Positions 58,213-64,000 of a DNA stretch of 64,000 nt are shown here, piece by piece. The stretch is from contig NC_077223.1 of the NCBI RefSeq assembly GCF_024763615.1, forward strand, positions 99,696,627 to 99,760,626, in the 5' to 3' direction. Source of the stretch: Phlebotomus papatasi (taxonomy: Eukaryota > Arthropoda > Insecta > Diptera > Psychodidae). A program made the position numbers and the translations under genes. Under the pieces are notes generated by a model. That model was not told where the DNA came from and searched no databases. It saw nothing but the letters and a program-made list of their open reading frames with translations. Position 1 is the stretch's first letter. The number at the start of each line of letters is the position of its first letter.

Positions 58213-60357
58213 TTAAGGGTGTACCTTAAGTTTGAAGACCGATTTAAAGAAGACCTAGTACTAGATTCAGAACCTCATGGGAAACGTTTCAGGATAAAGC
58301 ACGATGATGACGTGGAATTAGGAGGCTTGCAAGGTGTGGATGGCGTAAACCTCAGCTTTGAAACGAATAAACGGATCTTTTAAACTCGGAAACGATGTTT
58401 ACCAGTTTAATCAATAGTTGAATCCATTGAATCCTATGAATTTCTTCTTTGTCCATCAATTCTTTGAGTTTTCGTCGTCTGATTTAGCGACCTTTTAGCC
58501 TCTAAATTTGAATACAAATGCCTTCCATTAGATAAGATTTCAAAGATCGTGAGAACGACAAATGAGATCTAATACAGGTTCCATTCCGATACTTTGTTCT
58601 TTCCCTGCACAATAAATTAGTCAGAGAACTAAGCAAATTCTTTGGCTAATTTATTGACTTAAAATCGAGATGAACAGCCTCATTTGAATTAAGAACCGCG
58701 TTTGAATGCCCCTATTCCTTTGGACGAAAATTCAATTTAGGTTCCACAACTATTAATGATGATTCACCCTTCAATATTCTGCAAAAAAAGAGATATTCTG
58801 CGAAGGGTTGAAGTTATCTGCTAGAGACAAAGAGATGGGTACATGTATGGGAGTTTTGTGGAAAAAGGGTGAAGAGAAGAATTAAATGGAAAGGATGATT
58901 TTCCACTCAATTTCCCAAAACGATTTTAGGGGTTGGGTTTCTCTGGAATCCATCAATTTGATTGACCAAGTTGCGTATTTTAAAATCCTCTTTCTTTTTT
59001 GCCAAAAGGTCTTCTCTGTTGGAATGTCTTTCATCCAGGAGGGTTGTATAGGGAACCCTTTGTACTTCGGTAAATAATTAAAATCGTGCCGTTGATGCAA
59101 TCAATTGGGCAGAAAAAAAAGGATTCAATTGAAGTGTTGGTTTTCATGAAAAATTTCACGCTTTTATTGGCGGGATGTTGTCTTTTTTTATTCCTGGGAT
59201 CTTCTCTCACCATCCATAATTTATCTTCGCGATATGGTGTTGTCTCTCAAGAGGAGGTGGAGGCTTTAAGAAGATACCCAATGAAGGCAATGTTGAGAGG
59301 ATTTGAGAAGAAGAAGAGGTTGAAAAAAAAGAGGCAAACGAACCAGATGAAAAGCGTCAAGAATTGATTTTATGGGGATATATAATAATTATTGATTTAA
59401 TTGATGAGATGACAGTGTTGAGTGCTATTAAATATCATACAGAGAAAAAATACGATGTATAAATGAGGAAGAATAAAAAATAAAAGAATAAAATCGGAGG
59501 AGGAGTTAATAAATGATGAGGGAAAAAAAGGTTGAGATCCAGAGATGGAAAAGAATATAAGACAAACAGAGAATTAGGATCGCGTCGTACTATTTTTTTT
59601 TTTATTGAAATCTCAGCCTCATTAACCTTTTGAAGTTCACGCGCGGCTTGTGTTAACCCCTACCTTTCCTTCGGATAGGATACTTCTGCTCCACCTGTGT
59701 TTATTCTTCAGTGTCACACCAATGAAAAATTAAGTGAAATTAAGAGGGAGACAGATTTTTTTGTGTCTTGGACTTGAGAGACGCATTATTTGAAAAATAA
59801 TAAACAGGTTCTCTTCCATCCATTGAAGAGAGAGGGCGAAAAAAAAAGAGCAGGAATTCTTATGGTCTTGCGTGGATTTATTGGTGAGCCGCACCTTGTC
59901 CCAAACCCAGACTCATTCAACCATCGTTCGGGTTTTCGTCTTTTTTTTGTCTATCGTGCCGCAGCATCCCAGTGAGAAATGGAAGAAAGTGAGGAGACTT
60001 GGTCTGAATGACTCGTCCCTTACAACTTCTCAGCCCAAACCGCCCTCGGAGACACCCGCGATGGGATTTCATTGAGAGGCCCCCAAAGATTGAAATCTCC
60101 ACTCGTCCATCAATGTCTCAAAAGGCCGCTCCGGAGGTGCCGATAGCGAAATTGTGTTTTACACCACAAAATACAACGGCTGGCATTCAATAAAATTCAC
60201 CCGCTCAATCTAACACCGCAAGAGATGTGTCTCGACCATCAATTTTCTACACTTACGACTGTCAAGGATACTCAGGAAAATTTACTTTCCAAACGAACTG
60301 CAAAAAAGTTTAAAAAAATATATTTTTTTGACAATTTTAGTTTTGTATTGACAAAAT
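58213..60357. other. Single-copy-looking island downstream of the gene
   Basis: It contains the candidate secreted-peptide frame at 59146-59367. No repeat is shared with the rest of the window. Confidence 0.4.
59146..59367 (+). CDS. Possible small secreted peptide, unrecognised
   Basis: This ATG-initiated frame has 73 codons. It starts MKNFTLLLAGCCLFLFLGSS, which looks like a signal peptide: Lys near the start, a hydrophobic core of about 14 residues, then small residues. It continues with a polar middle (residues 24-47) and a strongly basic tail with KKKR and KKKRQ clusters that resemble prohormone cleavage sites. A second in-frame ATG 51 bases upstream (59095) would add a charged stretch before the hydrophobic run. 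An AATAAA lies at 59472-59477, about 105 bp after the stop. It sits in a single-copy-looking island downstream of the Iroquois gene. I recognise no family and no conserved residues, the start context is poor, and chance AT-rich translation often gives hydrophobic runs. It is offered as a candidate only. Confidence 0.17.
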   Translation: MKNFTLLLAGCCLFLFLGSSLTIHNLSSRYGVVSQEEVEALRRYPMKAMLRGFEKKKRLKKKRQTNQMKSVKN

Positions 60358-61403
60358 TAGGGGATACTGGGGCAAAAAGTAACAAAACGGATATTTTATT
60401 TTTTTACAAGCTACCCTAGTGCCCCAAAAATTTCTAATTTGTGCAGTTTTATAGGAAATTTACTGCTCTACAACTTTATGAAAGTCATTTCCCTCTATTT
60501 TGTAAGGAAATGCATTTATCGAGCTGTTTTGTAAAAGGTACAGTAGACTCTCGAATCACGAATCACGAATCTAGAATCACGATAAAATAGGAAGAACTAC
60601 AGCGAATTTGAGCAAATTAGCTTCATAATTAAACGTGAAAATTGTCAACAAAATTTGTCGCCCGATTGAAAAAGAGAGGATTGAGTGAGAGTCTACTGTA
60701 TTTTTGTGACCATTTTCAAAAATGCTGGGGCAAATAGTACCAGGTATGGGATATTATCACATTTTGATTTGCTTTATTACGGGCTTTCGTAAATTAAAAA
60801 AAAAGCTAGGTGAGATATTTTCATAGGAAATTTATTCCTCTACACCTTTGTAAAACACCGTTTTCTCTATCTGAGCAAGAAAAGCGCATTTTAAGCTATT
60901 TTAGTAAAAAACACACAAGAGACTGCTAATCGTTTGACCAATGCAAAGAAAAAGCGGCGAGACGCTGAAATGACGTTTCTTCTCGCCGTGAGACATCAGA
61001 AATTGCATCGGTCTGTGCTACCTTTTGTTACTTTTTACACCAAGTGGTCATTTTTAATAAAAAGATTTCTGGAGAAAAGAATCTTTGTAAAATTCTAAAA
61101 TAGATAGTGGTTTCATATTCAAAGAATCCAAATCAGTAAGGAAATACTTATCAGTGCATCAATTTTGGAAAATAAGTAGGTAAAAATTCATATCTGTTGT
61201 AAGGAAAACATTTCAAAAATAGGGTTAAAAATTTCAATATTTTTTATTTTCTCAATTCCTTGTTCGAATTCTAAGAAACTTACGACTTTGAAGGTCTATG
61301 GAGGCCATCTATGGAAAAATTTTCCAGCCGCTATCTCTTTTATCTTGAAAGATATTGAATTTTCAAATTTTCAATTTGTGACTTTTTACCCCAGTCTCCC
61401 CAC
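60358..61403. mobile_element. TAGGGG-group 1.05-kb element (GGGGCAAAAAGTAAC), interrupted
   Basis: The left end taggggatactggggcaaaa is mirrored by actttttaccccagtctccc. Internal echoes are ctggggcaaatagtacc and gctaccttttgttactttt. A pogo-like element sits at 60541-60698. Confidence 0.8.
60541..60698. mobile_element. 158-bp pogo-like element CAGTAGACTCTCG at TA, nested
   Basis: It starts cagtagactctcgaatcacg and ends gagagtctactg, with TA on both sides (60539-60540 and 60699-60700). Confidence 0.88.
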
Positions 61404-61725
61404 CGTAAATTCAAACGAATATTTCATTCTTTAGTACATTCGATCCATTCAGTCAAGTTCCCCAGACGTATATTAATTTTTTTCTTGCTGAGACTATTTC
61501 ATTTTTAAAATTATAGATTTTTAATCCGGTCTACAATCAACATTTCTATCAATAATTTTAAAATGTTATAATACATAGTACAGACAACAGAAAATGAAGA
61601 GAAATTAAGTATAGAAAATATTAATGAAATGTTAGATATTCAAAATTTTACAAATTAAGAATAGAGATCATATTTCTTGTTTATTATGATATTTTTTTTT
61701 TTATTTTTTTAATTGTACTTGTATA

Positions 61726-61930
61726 TACCGTAAGTCCGGGTGACTTTGATACTCTTTTGTTCGTAAGCTTTCCTTTACTTCTAGAACTTAAGGATGGTCT
61801 TTACCGATCCTATCTACCACGTCTGATAGGTGAAAACCGATCTTAAGTATTAGAATTAAAGAAAAGCTTACGCACAGGAGAGTGTCAAAGTCACCCCACC
61901 CCCCGGGGGCAAAATCACCCACAGTTACGC
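61726..61930. mobile_element. 'TTTACCGATC' foldback element, copy 2
   Basis: It starts taccgtaagtccgggtgact and ends with a weaker mirror of it. The arms ttcgtaagctttcctttact and the complement pair around ggtctttaccgatcctatct. It is related to 34690-34872. Confidence 0.82.
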
Positions 61931-64000
61931 TATCATATTTTATAAAATACTCGCTGACATATTGCGGATAATTACTTGTTCGAATTAAATAATAAAAAAA
62001 GAATTTTATCGGATTTTTTTTTAGTTTTAGCATTTTCTGTCAATTGAAACTTTCAAACTTTTAGAAAAATAATTAAATTTCTCATAACATTTTATCAAGA
62101 AATTCTATTTGTCGTTTCTAGGTAATCCAAAGCTTGAGCAAAGCAGTTGAAATTCAAATTTAGGTATCTTTAAACAAATTTAAAGAAGAAGTTACACAGA
62201 AAAAGAAGATAAAAAGAGATTTAAATTAAATTTCTTTAAACTTATTATTCATAAAACAAAAAATATATAAAGAAAACTAAGTAATTTACAATTCAGCTCG
62301 AAATCGCGAATAGCAAGCAATTTTATTAAATTTTGAGAATCTGAGGGATCGTTTGTTCTTAACACTAAACCTACCACAACTCGGTTAAATTGACCGGTTT
62401 AAAATTAACACATATTTAAACGGTACAATGTCACTATCCAACTTTATGAATTTCTTACAATATGCATGTAATATATTTTTCAATGTCTAAATTTTAATTT
62501 TTTGCTCTTTTCCAAGTCAAATTTGTTAAATATCCTACCCTATCTCGGTTTGCCATTTGACCAAAAAACGACCAATAACGGGTGGTAGGTTTAGTGGTAA
62601 TATTTCAATTATAAGTTAGATTTTTCCAAAAAATTTAAATTGATAATACATTATAGAATTTAAACTGTATATGGCTAAGCCTTGGTCTGAATCCCGTATT
62701 ACTAGTTAAGCCGAGATCTAATAGAGATTAGGAAATATTAGTTTTCTTTCTCTATTAAACATAAAATTCAACATCTTTAATTTATTTTTCTTTAATGTTT
62801 AAAAAAATCAAAATTTTAAGAAGAATTAATTTTCAGTTGTAAATTGTACACTTTTATTAAGATTAGACTCATTTAACGCAATTTAAAAAAAAAATATTTT
62901 TGTCTTTTAAAATTGTTTGATTTTATTTCGCAAATTAACTAATGTTTACCAAATTTGTATTTTGTAAATTGTCTTCTTGAGAAAACTTCATTATGTGTTG
63001 TTTTTACCCTTAAAATGTTCAAATTCAATCAACGTTTTCTTAAAATTACACAAAATTGAATAATAAAAAAAATGAAACTTCACAATTGACTGGTTCTAAT
63101 TTTTGAAAAATCGGAAAAATCGCAATTTTGTTGAATAACTTTAATATTAAATTTGATATGTGTAAATTTAACCAACAAACAGGCTTACAAATACACCATA
63201 TTAATAGATCTTAATAACACCCAATCATAATTCGTTTCCACTTATCATGTTCCAATTGGAAGCAGTGTATAACTTCTAAGATTCTCTGCTATTCCTTCTT
63301 CTCTCTAGAATTTGATTCATAAAAAATCTGTGAAATAAAAATAAAAAAATAAATAAAAAATTAGTTCTTTTTTCGCACTTTGTCTCAAAAATCTGCGTGG
63401 GTGACAATTTAATTATTTTTTTTACGCTAACACCTCGTGCTTGGACTTATTCTCAAGACTTGTTCTTCTCTTCTTTATTCTAGATTTTATTTTCCGGCGG
63501 ACCTTGGTGACTCTGTGGAGAAATACTGAATGGGACGCACATGCAAATGTATACGAAAGTTGATGACTCTTTTTGTGTCTTTTTTTTTCAACTGCTGCAA
63601 GTGGACAACGAAGGTGTTGATTTTTGGAAAGAATAGGGCAAAGTGCAAGCACATATCTCAATAGACCCGAAAGGAATGAAAAGAATTAACAAAACAAATA
63701 ATTTTGTTCATTTAACTCACTTAAGTAATTTATGAAGAAACAGAAGAAGAAAAAAATCTCAAAATATAGCTCAAACACATCAAATAGATAGAAGAAACAT
63801 TCACAGAAATTTTACGATAGATAATCAATAGTGGGACATAAATTAGATAAATAATTATTTTTCAATTTTCATCGTCTTGTACTTTTCACCGAACATTTTT
63901 CTTGTGATTCTGCTCAAAAGTTTTTTATGTTGCGAATATTTTTTAGGCAGAAAATCGCAACTTAGGGACAAGAAAATGTATATGGAATAAAATTGGCACG
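61931..64000. other. AT-rich intergenic stretch to the right edge
   Basis: One small element at 62362-62597; otherwise no gene or shared repeat is seen. 63420-63660 is less AT-rich. Confidence 0.4.
62362..62597. mobile_element. Possible piggyBac-like element CACTAAACCTACCAC
   Basis: The left end cactaaacctaccac is mirrored by gtggtaggtttagtg. TTAA-like flanks are ttaa on the left and gtaa on the right, a one-base mismatch. Inner arms include ttgaccggtttaaa against gccatttgacc. Confidence 0.7.

Overview
This is about 64 kb of AT-rich (roughly two-thirds A+T) eukaryotic DNA, almost certainly from an insect. The reasons are spliced exons with long introns, an Iroquois-class homeobox protein of the araucan/caupolican type, and a very high load of small inverted-repeat DNA transposons. 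A lower dipteran such as a sand fly is my best guess, from general genome texture only. No prokaryotic feature, CRISPR array or functional RNA gene is supported.

One gene accounts for all the confident coding sequence. It runs on the + strand with four exons: 18406-18524 (conserved block just N-terminal to the homeodomain), 44771-45096 (TALE homeodomain plus acidic tail), 54555-55665 (His-rich stretch, IRO-box motif, Pro/Gln/Ser/Asn-rich C-terminal half) and 55730-55769 (last 12 residues and stop). The frame stays open across all three junctions and gives 531 residues. The N-terminal exon or exons, including the start codon and promoter, were not found and should lie upstream, so 1-18405 is read as intron. 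Introns are about 26.2 kb, 9.5 kb and 64 bp.

The rest is a mosaic. Islands of single-copy-looking DNA (for example 6790-8670, 11100-13050, 22000-23080, 25740-26640, 27340-29020, 31620-33290, 37720-39910, 48043-49840, 58213-60357) could hold cis-regulatory elements. Between them are dense clusters of non-autonomous terminal-inverted-repeat (TIR) elements, many nested two or three deep. They include a large group whose termini begin TAGGG; a hAT-like family with 8-bp target duplications; Harbinger-like families with TTA/TAA duplications; pogo-like elements starting CAGT(A/G)G/A at TA; piggyBac-like elements at TTAA; and two degenerate tRNA-derived (SINE-like) relics. No transposase reading frame was recognised.

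The strangest signal is compositional. Separate AT-rich intronic blocks are each marked by one short word, TTTAGTAC in four blocks and GAACAGTTT in two others, without obvious flanking homology. Downstream of the gene, 59146-59367 could encode a small secreted peptide, but this is weakly supported.
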